DNA from: Fratercula arctica
Lineage: Eukaryota; Chordata; Aves; Charadriiformes; Alcidae
Length of the DNA: 64,000 nucleotides
Reading direction: 5' to 3'
Assembly: GCA_947846985.1 (NCBI GenBank)
Contig: CANTUZ010000005.1
Location: 10,596,001-10,660,000 of the forward strand
Positions 25,335-39,100 of this stretch are shown piece after piece (the first letter of the stretch is position 1; each line of letters starts with the position of its first letter). A model generated the notes under the pieces. The model was not told where the DNA came from. It searched no databases and saw only the letters and a list, made by a program, of their open reading frames with translations. The position numbers and the translations under genes are program-made.

Positions 25335-28300
25335 ATAATAGATTGGAGATTTAAAAAGCAAGAAAAGAAAATGGCTATTCTTCCTGGCTCAGCAGCAGAA
25401 GAACATTCTTTCAGTAATCTAAATTCATATGTGGAATCACTTTGATACAGCAGGCTGGTCCAACTGGCAGCCAAAAGAGCACATAGGGCAGCCCAACTTG
25501 GCTCACCAACTCTGTCTCAAAGGAGGCTGAAGAGAAGAACACGTAGTGGCAGCCATGAACAAGCAGTCAGACCCAGAAGGCCATAGTGCAGCCCATGCCT
25601 AGAGCCCAGAACAAGCTCCAGTTCCACAATTAGAAAAGATAGGCCACACTGGCGGATGGCATAAAGATTGCTGCGATAATCAACTGTGCAGAAAAGCCAA
25701 AACAAAGGCATAATAAAGAAAAGCAATTAGGCATTCAGCCCTGAGAAAGCAAACACAATCTTTTCTCTGTTGTTCAGTTGTTTCAGGGCTGTGTCTGCTG
25801 TCTGATTCCTACATCATATATCCTTCTCCCCCATAACATATTTAAAAAAAAAAAAAAAGGTTGAAAAATAGAGCAAAACATTATTGTATTCCTATAAATC
25901 TGAAAAACATCCCTGCCAAAGCCCATCACAGATTGGTTATTGTATCACAGATTCCATAACGTGCTGTTAACTACATTTAAATTCAAGTGATATAAAAATC
26001 TTGGACAGGATTTGGTATCCCTCACTTCAGCCACTAATGAATTAATATTATAAATATTGTTATATATGAAAGCAAACAATTACATTCCATTCTGTCTTTG
26101 TCTTCGGGGACATTAAGCCTAATACCTGGGTGGACTTCTATGTTATTTCACTATAAAGGCTATTAGCGAAACAATAAATTTTATGTAATATAAAAATGGA
26201 GCTACTGAATGCTTTTTGAATTTCCTGCTGGTAATTCTTACTGTCAAAACATCACATAATACAGCCTTCACTGAGCAGCAGCAGAATGTAGCTTTTAACT
26301 GAAATTGTTGAGACTGTGTTCAGCAAAGGGTGAGTAGTAAATTATTCTACTTGTTTATTATTCAGATTAAGCATTCCAGAAACATTTCCTATTTTATTAA
26401 TTAATAATTTGAAAACTGCTCAACACAGAAAGCTGTGAAGAGACAGCCTTTTAGAATTTCAGTGTTTCACGTGCAGAATGTAAAATTAAATTGCAAAATT
26501 GCACATTTATTTGCTAAAAAATAAACAAGTACCCTTCCTACTCATCACTTCTGCTATGCAGCTTCTCCAGCTATTCCTGCTCTGTCCTGGCTGCCAACTC
26601 TTCACAGTAGCCAGACTGAAAATAATCTAAATACGAACATGTAGTTGGTCACCTAATGTATCAAATTCTGTCTATCTTATGTTATGTTTCTCCACAACCT
26701 GGATGCAATATATGTGCAAAAGCTGGCAAATTGACTAACATTGTTGTAGCTACAATAGCCTAAGGATATAAGCCAGGCAAGATTTATTGAGAGACAATAC
26801 CTTTTATTAGATCAAATGATGCAGCTGGAAAAAAACCAAGCAAGCTTTCAACCACACAAAGCGTACTTCTAAGTGTGCATATACATATATATGCACACAG
26901 GCCAAGCAGATGGAGTTAAAAAAACAGAGAACACAGACCTATGTCCAAATTTAGTCTTTTTATTCCAATTTTCCTGCAAAATTCACGTATTTCAGAAATC
27001 TCTGAGATGGCAGTGCTACATCAGATGTATTATAATCAGTTCTGGGAGGACTGAGAATCTTTAGCTCGCATAGGCAGTGCTGAGAATTAAAAGCCACAAT
27101 CTGTCCAGCTCCCTCTGTTTCCCAGTTGTAATTAAATAGACCTTCATAATTTATATTTTCTCCTCAGTATTTTGCATACAATTAAGGTTCTTTTAAGATT
27201 AATTTATCAAAACATGTTTGCCTTCTCTTTATAGTAAGACAGGGCTTCCGTTTGTTTAATTTAGTACCCAAGAGTTCACGCTGAAGACTGATGTTTGAGT
27301 TTACAACAAACTATTTGTTTGAAAACTGTAAACTGGCAGACATTACTGACATTAAGACAGATGCAGCAGGAGTACGTTCTGCTCACTATTTTCTAACAGT
27401 ATAAAAAGTACGTTAACTTATAAATAAAAGATGTAACCATGCTTGTGACTGCAAAATTTATGACTGCTCCTGCAAGTGTGTGTGGTCCAGTGGAATTCAA
27501 CTCCCTGAACCAATCTTTTACAAACACACAATAAAACTTCCTTCAGGCAAGAGAGCTGGTTTTTTATTTATGAGCATAAAGTTAATATTACAAGCAGCTA
27601 TGAAAGGAAAGAAAAAGGAAATCAGAACATGCGAAGCATCAGGGCATTCCAAAAAAGGTAAGCATAAATTTCAAACAGAGGCTTTTAAAATTCAATTGAA
27701 AAATCGTTCCATATTGGATACTATTCAGAAAAAGAAAATTTGCTACTTTTGGATAAAAAAAGATACTTTTACAATGCCAATACATTGGCATAATGATATA
27801 GTTCATAGTCATCAACACTCTTTCCCATACCATTTCTAGCTGCATCATGCTCATGAACACGTTATGTGAGTACAAAAGTAAGTGAATGATAGAAACCTCA
27901 GCAAGTTTGCACAAGTTCCTTAACTTGGTTCTCAAGATACTAAAGGACTGGATAAAGCTGCAGGATGGGAGCACTGCAGACACCAAAGCAGTCCTGACTA
28001 AACTGCACCACCTAAAAAGGTCAAACTCAAGCCAAAAGGAAAAAAAAAAACTGAAAAGAGGACCAGATCCAGGAATAATTACCACTTATCTCAATGACAG
28101 AAGCAGGAATGAAGTTGGAGAGGAGTAAATTTCAACTTAATGGGACACTAGTCCTGAAAAGTAGTGGTGGGATAGAATCCATGTAAATAAAACCAAATTT
28201 AGTCACCATTTCTATTGACTTCTGGGGAATACATTACCATCTTAGGAATATTTCCTAACTTTATAAAGTTCCTTACTTAAAAATACAATTTCATTCAAGG

Positions 28301-30448
28301 ATTGTTTACCCTAAGGATCTAAATCCAGCACAAACTATCTGCACACTGTTCTATATCGAACCACTTTGTGAAGTTTTTTGCACATGCATATGAATTGTTC
28401 AAACCAGAGATCAATCACTGTGTATATACATTTACGATATAGAACCATATTTTCTGAATAACTAATCACTAATTAACTCTTGTAATCTGCAAATCTATAC
28501 CTAAAACAGTAGAATTCCATTCTCATTTCATGCTTGACTGTAACTTCGACTATGAGGTTACAGAACTTCCCCCCACCCACAATGCTACTCTAAGTAAATC
28601 CCATCTGATACTATCAAAAGAAGCATTACAGCAGCCAACCATCACCCATATGTCACAATCTGGAAAAAAGGGTATTTTACAGCTATTCCACAGTATCAAG
28701 GATACTGCTGTAGAGAAAATAAGTATATCATACTAATCAGGTAGTTGTGGAAACTGTGTTTCTCATTGAGCATAAATTGGCAATTGCTACCCAAAGGAAT
28801 CATCCTAGGTGTTTTGAACTAAATTAAAATTCTTCTCTAAGAATTAGTCTGTGCAAAAGTCCTGCTGGGCAAACTGATTTTTCCATGTGCATTTTCCATT
28901 TTGCCTACATTCAGTTAGATTGTAGGGGATTTGAAATTTCTCATGGGATGATGTTCATTGAAAAAAGGTAATTGGGATAGCACAGCTTGTGAAGCTTTTG
29001 AGCTAGCATTGTAAAATCTTTGCACAGCTTTTAAAGCTTATTAGCCCAGTTGTAGACAGAAACACTAGGTAATTAGGTAGGTAAAAACAACTCTCAAGTG
29101 TACAATTGCATTCCTAATAACCATAACAACTGCTTAATAATGCCAAGCAGCAAGGTAAAGTTTAGAGGGAGAAAGGAAAATGGGTTTCAACTCATTTCGG
29201 CCAATGGCAACTTCAAGAAAGAAATTATTAAGAGTTCACTTTTACCAGACCATTCAGCTGGAGCCACTCTCCATGTTCCAAAGCATATAGTTGGATCTGT
29301 AATTACCACCAACTAGTCAACTAGTTTTATCCAAGAGCTCTCTCTTTCGATATCATACCATCCCCTAATAGCTGTCATACCAGTTCAAGACACTTTACAG
29401 GTGTGAATATCCCCATTTAAAATAACTGGTGTTATCCACATTCTTATTTAGTCTGGATTTGAGTCCAGGTTTGCACCCTAGCTCACAACCCACCTCAGCA
29501 GCTATGCTTAGTGCACTGATGGCTTCGCAACACTGCTCATGACAGACTCAACAGAAGTTCAAGTTCCTATGCAGTAAACAGGTTTCAAGAAGCAGGGCTT
29601 TTAGTTCCTGCCCCTACATGCTATCATAAACTGTTCCTGTTTCCATTTCAAAGTCAAACAGGTTAGCTTAATTTGTGGGTGGTTTCAGTCTCCTTGACTG
29701 TACACTGGAGCAGAACAAAAGAGAAACAATTAAATCCATTACCAGTAGCAACTGAGAGGCCACAATACTAGTGGGCCAGTGTCTGTTACCTCCCTCCTGA
29801 GACAAATACCTACCTGTCCTAAACTGAAACAGCTACTAAAGGTCAGGAACATTGCTGGGCCAAAGCTTAGATCTCACAATTGGGTCACAAATGCAGCATA
29901 AAAAATCACCAACACCTTGATGTCCCTTGTCTGTGTATGCAAGAATTTGCTGTAATCCTGTTTAACTGCTGAGAATCACTGGATCATATTCCTATTTTTC
30001 TACACTTGGCAGAATTATTTGCATGCATTACAATATACAGAGGGCACAGGTTTGACCATCTGGCCATAGATGTCAAACTGAGACATTTTCCAGTGGCAGC
30101 ATCTGGTTTCTCTACAAAAAGCAGTGTTTTCAGTTTTGGGCCTGTTATATGGTAGGGCTACACACTTGTCTAGGCTGCCAGATCTTCTTGTATTGCTTTC
30201 TTTTGATTCATCTTTAACTCTCTAGTGTTTTCTGTGTGTGTAAGACTATGTAAAAGCTTATTTGTTTGGTAAATGTCTAATAAGGAGCTAAAACTTAACC
30301 TATAGGTTTCTCCGTATGTGCTGTATCACATTCATTCACCTGACACGTGAGCCAAAACTACTATATAGAGATGGTTTCGAAAGCACTTAGCACTACAAAG
30401 AAGAGTTCATTAGCTTCCAAGAGGTTTGTAAAGCAATACTTCCCATAC
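25335..30448. other. No gene recognised
   Basis: AT-rich sequence without a recognisable gene. The overlapping frames at 27480-28128 on both strands have no known domain and look AT-driven. An old interspersed repeat lies at about 26775-26880. Scattered poly-A runs are present (for example just after 30594). Confidence 0.4.
26775..26880 (+). repeat. Ancient interspersed repeat, copy 2 (family not named)
   Basis: It shares the CTTTTATTAGA(C/T)CAA core with the copy at 20.65 kb and continues with GCAAGCTTTCAACCACACAA, a segment also typical of this old repeat type. It is diverged and non-coding. Confidence 0.35.
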
Positions 30449-33400
30449 CAACATCACTTTCTAGTTGTTCCAAGTTGTCTCCTGTCTGTATAATAGGTAC
30501 CGGTGATTCAGACACCTGGAGAAAAGAAAACTGGGGTCAAACATGATTCAGTTGTTTTGAAAAGGAAAGCTATTTGCAAAACAGTCATTACATTTAAAAA
30601 AAAAAAAAAAAAAAGAAGAAGAAAGAAAAAGTATAACTAATTAGTGAGAAAAGCCAGCTTAAGATGATGATTCCTATTCCCTGCATTCCTTTTCACACAC
30701 AAGCATGAAATATGTGGTCCTGCATGGAGGCAGTAAAAGGCAGACTGAGATCCTAATCTACAATGAACAGGTCATGGCACATCCTCAGCCATGCAATAAC
30801 TTTGGCCCTTAGAAGCTAAGAATAACACATGTAACAAATGGCAGCACAAAAGCATATCATTCAAGACAGACTACAAAGGTGTCTATGCTTTCTAACACCT
30901 GGCACGTCAAACATGGACAAAAGTTATAGTGGTTCCTTAAGAGGGAGTTCCAATAAAAAAAAAGTGAAGCCCAGAATTAAAAATGGAAGTCTCTTTCTGT
31001 AAAGTCTCTGCAGAAACATGCCATAGGATTTTTCATACATCCTATGTTATTTCATTCGGTACTTTAGAGTTTGGAAGACCAGGAACTAGCTTCTATCAAA
31101 GATCAGGAAGAAAGTCACAAACAATGAAGTTAGTGGCCAAGTCTAATTTGTCACTTATAATTACGCCATGTCAGCCAGGATCATATTTTTAAATCACCTT
31201 TCAGGCAGACATAGATAGATAATTCCATCAAAGGATCTAAAAGAATATACATAACACCAATTCATGCGTTAACACTAACACAGCCTATAGGAAGACACAC
31301 AAATTCTCTGCCTAACTCTGCCATGGCAGCACAGCATGTGAAAATGACTGCAGTGATTGCTTCCCCCAGACTATTCTCAAAATTAACCCAACTGTGTTCA
31401 TGGGCTCAGTACAACAACAAATCTACAGAGACTGTACAATCTTTCTGCCAGAAGTAGAAGTGCACAGGGCAGACAGTGAGTTTGTGGTACAGCATTTGGA
31501 TACAATACTCACATATCATGTGCAGAAAAGGGAATATCTTGCTATTATACCAGCAGGCCTAAAAGATGCAGTAGTATGTTAGCTCCCAAGCGTTAGGAAT
31601 AAATATGTCCCATTGGAAGACTACCCTGATTCAAGTGCAGAAAAGGCATCCCTTATGTACAGATGCTGCTTGTCCTCTGTTGCAGAGAACCGCAGCAGGA
31701 ATTTTATGTTTGAGCATATGGACGAGTTAGTTATGCCCTATCTACTCAGAGAAACAAACAGAGCCAGGATGGATAGCTTGCAGGGCAGAACAGCACTTCT
31801 TTTTTTTTTTTACTACAACCCAGTAAAAGGCCACGATAGTGGCACTGAATTTCTATTTTAATCTGTTAATAGAAACAGCTTCTGATTGTCTGGTCAACTG
31901 AGGGCTAGAGAGATGGAAAATTTTACCACATATTATGTATTACTGAATGGATTCAGTGCTTTTCAGCTTTCCTCTTACGATAAGCATTCTGCTTTTTTCC
32001 TAAGAAAAGACTCTATGGGTTGCATATTTTTATGACAAGACTGAATTGTCTTCAACAGAAGCTCACATTTCAAAGCATACAAATTCAGTGTGCACTGAGC
32101 CCTAACAGGTCAAAGGGAACAGATCAAATCACTTGATACAACATTGCAGAATGTTATATGCTGTGCACAGATATATGTGACCTTTTTCCTGGCTGGAAAT
32201 AATTAATTTTGGAGATACAACAAAGCTGGAGGAATGGATTCGGTATAACAATGATAGCACTGCTAAACAATAGGCTGACTTCTTTAGAAGAATTAAAGAA
32301 ATGGTTATCTATTATTCATGACAGTTTAACATGTTTATGTCCTTTTCAATAAGCACAGTGCATGTGCTTTATTATTCATCATGAACTAGGACTAGGACCA
32401 CCTCATCTGATACACTGACTTTCAAATGTAATAGCTCTAACCTTACAGAGAGAATAAAGGCCACAAAATCCACGTCTTGCATATGTGTCATGCTTAGAGT
32501 TAACTCTGTTGGTTTGGAAGATACTATTTCTAGATGCAGACTTCCGTGAATGTCTCATTTTTTATTAATTTTCAGAGATTGGGTGCAGTATAATATGAAG
32601 CCCACATTAAATGAAAATACGGAAGTGTCTTGACATGATGGGGCTTTGAAAACTGTCAATTTCAAAAGTGGTACAGCAGACTGCTCTGCAGGTCCAACTG
32701 ATACGCCCTCTCCTGACCTGGAGCTTGTCTGTCAGGAGATTTCTCTGAACTAATGCTCAGATTAATGTGCACCAAAAAAACATGCTCTCTTGTTACGTAC
32801 TTATTCTGTACTTATTAGCTAAGTTCTCCTTTCTTTGTACCATAATTACTAACAGTTTATTTTTCTTAGACTCTCTGACATGCATCGGGGATAATTTTGA
32901 GATCATAAATAGGTTGTCAGAAACAAAAATTAGAAACAAAAGACTGAAGTGGTGAAATTTATTTTTCATACCAGATTAGAGAGAGACAGAAATCTATACC
33001 TGTGGATCTCCATTTAAAGCCAGAGTATATCTTTTTGGATCAATCCCTGAATGCTATTCTTGATTTTGAATTCACAGAATCATAGAATCATAGAATGGTT
33101 TGTGTTGGAAAGGGCATTTAAAGGCCATCTAATCCAATGTCCCTGCAGTGAGAAGGGACACCTTCGACTAGATCAGGCTGCTCAGAGCCCCATCCAACCT
33201 GACCTTGAATGCTTCCAGGGATGGGGCATCTACCAGCCCTCTGGGTAACCTGTTCCAGTGCTTCACCACCCTCATAAAAAGTTCTTCCTTACATGTAGTC
33301 TATATCTATCCTCTTTTTGTTTAAAACCATTACCCCTTGTCCTATTGCAACAGGCCCTGCTAAAAAGTCCTTACCCATCTTTCTTATAAGCCTCCTTTAA

Positions 33401-34803
33401 GTATTGAAAGGCCACAATAAGGTCTGCCCAAAGCCTTCTCTTCTGCAGGCTGAACAACCCCAACTCTTTCAGCCTGTCCTCATGGAAGAGAGGTGTTCCA
33501 TCCCTCTGATCATTTTTGTGGCCCTCCTCTAGACCATTCCAACAGGTCCGTGTCTTTCCTGTACTGAGGGATTCAGATCCAGACGCAGTACTCCAGGTGA
33601 GGTCTCAGCAGAGCAAAGTAGAGGAGCAGAATCACCTCCCTCGATTTGCTGGCCATGCTTATTGTGATGTGGCCCAGTTGGCCGTCTGGGCTGCAAGCGC
33701 ACACTGTCGGGTTACGCCCAGCTTTTCATCCACCAACACCCCAAGTCCTTCTCAGCAGGGCTTCTCTCAATCCCTTCATCCCCCAGCCTGTACTGATATC
33801 AGGGGTTGCCCAGACACAGAAGCAGGACCCTGCACTTGGTCTTGTTGAACCTCACGAAGTTCACGTGGATCCGTTTCTCAAGGTTGTCCAGGTCCCTCTG
33901 GATGGCATCCTGTCCTTCAGGTGTGTCAACTGCACCACTGAGCTTGGTGTTGTCATCCAGAGAAGTATACTTGAACACTGTAAAAATTTAACCAACTTTT
34001 CCAGAAGTAGAAATCTCAAGATTTCCACGTAGAAATTTGAGAACACAGCAGGCCTCATTAATACCTTGAGACTGGTATTGAGCTGATAGCACACAGATAT
34101 AAATAGCAAGAAATATAATCACAGATATTTTCTTCTTTAACCACTTTCTGATCTTTTAAAAAAAAATATTAAAAAATACACCTTATTTTTAAGTATGACT
34201 CTTGAGTTTTGGCTTGGCCCCTTTTACTTTATAGAACTCATTTTTATTGGTATATGAAAAAAACAGCACAACAAATTTCAACCATCCTCATCAACTTCTG
34301 CATGGCCCCTTCAGGGCCTTTTCTGTCCTACTTCCCCCAGTTCATAGACATTTTCGTATCTTTTAGGTTTTGGGTAGATTTAATTAGACACTTGCTAGCA
34401 CAACTCCATTCTATTCAGCTCAAGTTTCTGGTACCGTAGCTATCACCATAATCTCTGAACATGTCATCAGTGATCACTTGGAAATTTAATGTAGGGTCAG
34501 AGTTTTAGTTTTAAACAATATAACTGAGGGGTCTTGAATTCACTGCTGTAGCCTCAGACCACATCACCCTGTTACAAACTCTCTTCATATCTGCCAATGA
34601 ACTACAAAAGTATGCATTATTCATCATCAGTAAACACATTTTTTCCACCAGTTAGTGACATTTAGTCATCTCAAAGGGAAAGTTACTTACTAAATTTTAA
34701 CAGCTTTCCCAGGTATATACAGATCCCTTCTCTCTTCTTTGCAACAATGTACACACACAGGTTATGAATCCATATCTTCAGTGCAACAATAAATGAAACA
34801 AGA
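30449..34803 (-). other. Exon-like intervals of unknown gene (weak)
   Basis: Three minus-strand intervals with usable splice sites and compatible phases. 34691-34803 (113 nt) has acceptor CATCATATTTCAG and donor A|GTAAGT and reads about 37 hydrophobic residues. 33000-33046 (47 nt) has donor CAG|GTATAG and reads IDPKRYTLALNGDPQ. 30449-30515 (67 nt) has acceptor TTTTCTTTTCTCCAG and donor GTATGG and reads VSESPVPIIQTGDNLEQLES and three more residues. A CR1 tail begins 28 bases upstream of the 33000-33046 interval, where its branch point would be expected. I recognise no protein. Because splice sites were partly chosen for fit, confidence is low. Confidence 0.17.
33074..33962 (-). mobile_element. 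CR1 LINE 3' portion, older copy
   Basis: A minus-strand CR1 of a different subfamily. The tail at 33074-33098 (ATAGAATCATAGAATGG) is followed by the typical 3' region (rules such as CAACCTGACCTTGAATG and CTGTTCCAGTGCTTCACCACCCTC) and continues into the C-terminal part of ORF2. Reading frames are broken by many small changes, so this is an old, dead copy. Similarity fades near 33962, the presumed truncation point. Confidence 0.9.
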
Positions 34804-35450
34804 CTGAAATATGATGAAATGTTATAATGTCAGTGTCTACTACCCACGAAAAAAAAAAAAAAAAAAGAAGTAAAATATAACATTGCATAGGCGTTTAAAA
34901 TTTAGAAAATATCTTGTCAGGTTTTCACCCTGGTAAGCTTTAATATGATATTTAATAAACCTAAGTCATGCATCACACCTAAAATATCTGTTTCAAAAAT
35001 AAATATAATCAAAAAACCACAATTGCCATTGTCAACAGAACTGAGCTGAGCAATTGTCATAATAATTTCCTGTAAATATTCTGAACTTTAAAAATGTCAT
35101 TTTGACTACTGTATTCCTGAGAGTAGGTTTAATGAACGTGAACATTCAAGCAAAACAAACTTTATTGAGAATATTCATAAGCAGACTTCCCACTGCAAAA
35201 CAAGGCAAAAGAAGCAAAAATTTTAATATTACTTTATATTGAATTGAATGATTCAAAGTTTGTTTAGTTTCAGGGTTATATAAATTTAAGCTTCAAGGTA
35301 CAGAGAATTGTCTTTGATCAACAGAACATGTAATTCTGAGTTACACAACAAACAAACAAACAGACCATTCTAAATAATTACACATGCTTGATTTTTACAT
35401 CAGACTATCTCATAGCTATGTCCAGATGAAGTTCTGTGGATTATTTCAAT
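33963..35450. other. No gene recognised
   Basis: AT-rich sequence with poly-A runs (for example 34850-34866). Apart from the exon-like interval described at 34691-34803, nothing was seen. Confidence 0.4.
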
Positions 35451-35748
35451 ACTTAAACAGGGCTTACAAGAAAGATGAGGAAGGGCTTTTTAGCAGGGCC
35501 TGTTGCAATAGAACAAGGGGTAATGGTTTTAAACTAAAGGAGAGTAGATTTGGATTAGATATAAGGAAGAAATTTTTTCTGATGAGAGTGGTGAAACACT
35601 GGAACAGGTTGACCTGGAAACATTTGAGGTCAGGTTGGATGGGGCTCTGAGCAACCTGATCTAGTCAAAGATGTCCCTGCTCATTGCAGGGGGCATTGGA
35701 TTAGATGGCCTTTAAATGCCCTTTCCAACACAAACCATTCTATGATTT
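35451..35748 (+). mobile_element. CR1 LINE 3' end, plus strand, with internal deletion
   Basis: A plus-strand CR1 3' fragment running from ACTTAAACAGGGCTTACAAG to the tail CAAACCATTCTATGATTT. It codes in part for the ORF2 C-terminus (readable about 35384-35650). Between GAACAGGTTG and CCTGGAAACATT about 30 bases that CR1 normally carries (the CCCAGAGAGGTGGT region) are missing, which shifts the frame before the normal C-terminus. It is similar in subfamily to the copies at 33.1 and 48.1 kb. Confidence 0.9.
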
Positions 35749-35794
35749 AACTAGTTCCAACTGTAAATCAGCACAAATAAAATGGGGATTCATT

Positions 35795-36190
35795 TTGCCT
35801 TTGTGATTTCATTTTCAGAGCCAGTCCTCATGGGACGATTTGTTTCTGCTGCAGTTTCTCCTGCAGTACTGGACATCGCAAGCTCTTGCTGATTCAAGGA
35901 AGCACTTGCTTTCACCATTTTGGAAGGCACAGACCCCTAAAGCTTGTGAGCTTGCCACTGCAGCAGCAGATTGTTAAAGCATTCTAGCACCTGGCTTACT
36001 AATAGCTTTCCGTTCGTGTGTCTCTCTATCATTTTGGACCACCTGAACCATGCTTCCTTCTGTTTGTTTTACCTCATTCAGAGAGTTTGGAAATAGCGTG
36101 TTTCAGTGAAGTTTGCCTTTCAATTCGAAGGACTTGAGAGCCGCCTAGTGGAGGCCTCTGCCTGAATCCCAAAATTCGCCGAAGCTTCCT
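35795..36190 (-). pseudogene. Coding-like broken patch, possible retrocopy of unrecognised gene
   Basis: On the minus strand, coding-like stretches lie close together but in different frames. One runs NTLFPNSLNEVKQTEGSMVQ and on through a TAA; another starts MVKASASLNQQELAMSSTAG and ends ENEITKAK then TGA at about 35798. The patch is richer in CpG than its surroundings (GGCGAA, GGCGGC, TTCGAA, AACACG, GAACGG, TTGCGA, AATCGT). Such a mixture of plausible protein in shifted frames suits a decayed processed copy of a messenger RNA, but I do not recognise the parent and saw no poly-A tail or flanking repeat. It could also be a non-coding promoter-like patch. Confidence 0.3.
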
Positions 36191-39100
36191 TTTTATCCCA
36201 GTGTATTACACCCCTTACTAGTATCCCTCCTGACACTGTTCTTAATAGCTGAACACCACATGAGGACTTCAATTTGATTTCATATGTTTGTCTTTTTTAC
36301 AGAAATGTGAATCATTCTCTAAGATATAAAACTGAAAGTGGTTTAAAAAAAATAAGGCAGAATTTGAATTAAGTACTGATTTCTCACTATAACAAAAGTC
36401 TTTTCTAACCTCACAGATCTCAGCATTAGTCAACCTTGTCAGCTTGTGGCCAGTACTAACAAGGAACTTAATTCTGTAGACCCAAGTCTGAGCAAAATTA
36501 GAAAATACACAAGAAGACAGTGATACACTATGTATTATGAATATAAAACATCATTATGGTTCATCAGCGCCAAAACCTACCAAACCATAAACTACACAAA
36601 ATTGCAATCACAAACAAAATCCCATTATTTCAATTATCTCTTTTCCTCGTTTTGCCTGTAACACATTTGATTAGCAATCCTGAGATGCAAAACCACAAGG
36701 CACACATGCACTGATGGATCACTGATGCATGTGTGTATAAAGTCAGTAATGTAGAAAGCTGTAAATCAGACTATGTCTCTGATGTTTTGTTTTCATCTAT
36801 CTGCTATTGCTTTACACGTAGAGGTTAACTAAAGATTAAAAACATAATCAACCCTGTTTTAATCCAGTCTGGACTTCAGGAGTAAAATCTGATGTATATG
36901 TGTATTTGTTAGATCTAAGCAACAGGAGTGTGGGCTTACCACCATTTTCAGGGTTGTAGTAGCATGGGGCACGGCATTACGAGAGCATCCATTGCTCAGC
37001 AAAAGCCAAGGAAGAAGTGCGAAGGAGCTTGGGAGTCAGGGATGTTTCCAAAGCTCAGAAAGAAAAATGTCAGGCTGGGTTTACAGAGCCCACTGGGAGT
37101 CTATTAGTGGCATAGAAAGACCCAGCAATGACACAATGTGGTTTATGTGTTACGGCTCTGATGGGACAACATGCCTTGTGATTCCTGTGAGGAACTAAGG
37201 CACACCCACAAGAAGCCACAGTGAGCCTGGAGCCAAGCCAAAGAACAGAGGAAAACTTGGAACACGAAGCTACGGCAGTGATGCAGAAGTGTTGAAGATC
37301 TGCAACAAATCAGAGAAACTCCTCTCAGAGAAGGCATAGTAATCTCAAGGTCTCCATGGCTGAGGTCGTATCTCATGATAGATAAGATTTCTCCATCATG
37401 AATGTGATGGAGAAATGAGTTTCTGTGAAGAAGAAAACTTACAGTTTACACACATTCTCCTTGACTGTAACAGGATTTGCAGGTACACTAGTGCCGCAAA
37501 TTACTGCAAAGAGCCTGACATTGTGGCACTGCTCTGGTTTTACCAACTGAAATGCCAGAAAGAAACTGACTTAAAAAAAACTAACAAAATATACAATGGT
37601 ACAAGATTGAAAAAATATCTTAAAGAAATGTCATTTTTCCCCCAAATCTAGTATCCAGTCTGAATTGATTTCAACATCACTTTTAAAACACAGAAAACTC
37701 CTCTAGCAGGTGAAATCAAAACCACAAACACAGATGAGGAGCTGAAAATGACTATTTTTAATTTGGAAACCTCAAACAGCTGTCATAGCAGAGACACCAA
37801 ATGGTAAAAAGGTGGAATAAGTGCAGCAAAGAAGCAGTATTGACAAGAAAAGAATACCATCCTACCCAGAGAGAGAAGACAAGAACAGTGAAAAGGCATA
37901 TACACTTACATCAACATATTTGTTTCCTTTTAGAGATTTGTCTGTCAAATCAAGATAGCAATAGGAAACCTACTCCAGGAGTAGTTCACAAGAGAAAAAG
38001 CGTTCCTTGAGACAAGAATAATCTTTCTGCTCTGTTAGTGTGTAACATCCTGTGCACTGTGACTAATGTCTTCGCAGGCATGCCAAGCAAACCTGTTTTA
38101 ATCACTATCAAAAAAATATATTAATTTATTACATATACAGCTAATATGTAGCTGAAAAAAAAAAGCCTATGTATATGTATATATCTAGGCAGAACAGAAT
38201 GGGAAAGTATATAACAACTAAAGGGAAGAAAACAGCCACATCAAAGCTCAGATCTTAACCAGATGCTATAGCACATCCTCCCAGAATACTGCATCTGACA
38301 TGGACACCATTGCCATTTACCATGAGATTATGGTTTAATAAGTATGGGAATGTCTCATTAAAAGAAATCCTTGGAAGCTTCTTCCAGCTGCTGGTAATTC
38401 TGAGAAATGATGGAGCAACACAACAAAATCCAGTTTCTTATATAGCATGCTTAAGCTTATACAGGATGTTTAACAGTTCAAGATACTTAGCTTTGTAGAT
38501 AACTTGTCCTTGTTTTAAGATGAAGAAAAAATTATATATCTATATTCTGACTTTTAAGTATACTTTCTTGATAGTAAGTTTGTAATATTTTGCTTAGGAT
38601 ATTGTATTTGCTTAGGTGGTCAGGATTCAAACAGAAATAAAGTTGTTCTGAAACCGATAAATGGTAGTGTTCATCAAGTGAAGTCTAAACAATTCTCTGT
38701 GATTATCAAAAATTCAGACAGAACCTGTAACACCCTTTCTAAGAAAAAACTTTCAGTAAGGAGTTCTGCTATGACTGATGCTCTGATATAATCCAATAAA
38801 ATTTTCCAAAGAGGCTACTGCCTTATTACAGAGGGAAACCCAGACTACATACTGTAATGAAAAAGAATATTAAAAGTCATAGTTAAGATGCTACTTCATA
38901 TTACCTTAAAATAGGACTTACAGACATAACTTGAGTCAAGCATGTTCCAAACTGCAAGCAAACCATGATAGATTTGTTTTATACAGATGTATGATTTCTC
39001 CCTAAGCTAAATGAAGAAATTAACCTATTGAATCACATAGTCTTTATCTCGTGATTGTTGCCTTAGATTATTGTGATAGACATACTAAACTCAGAACAAC

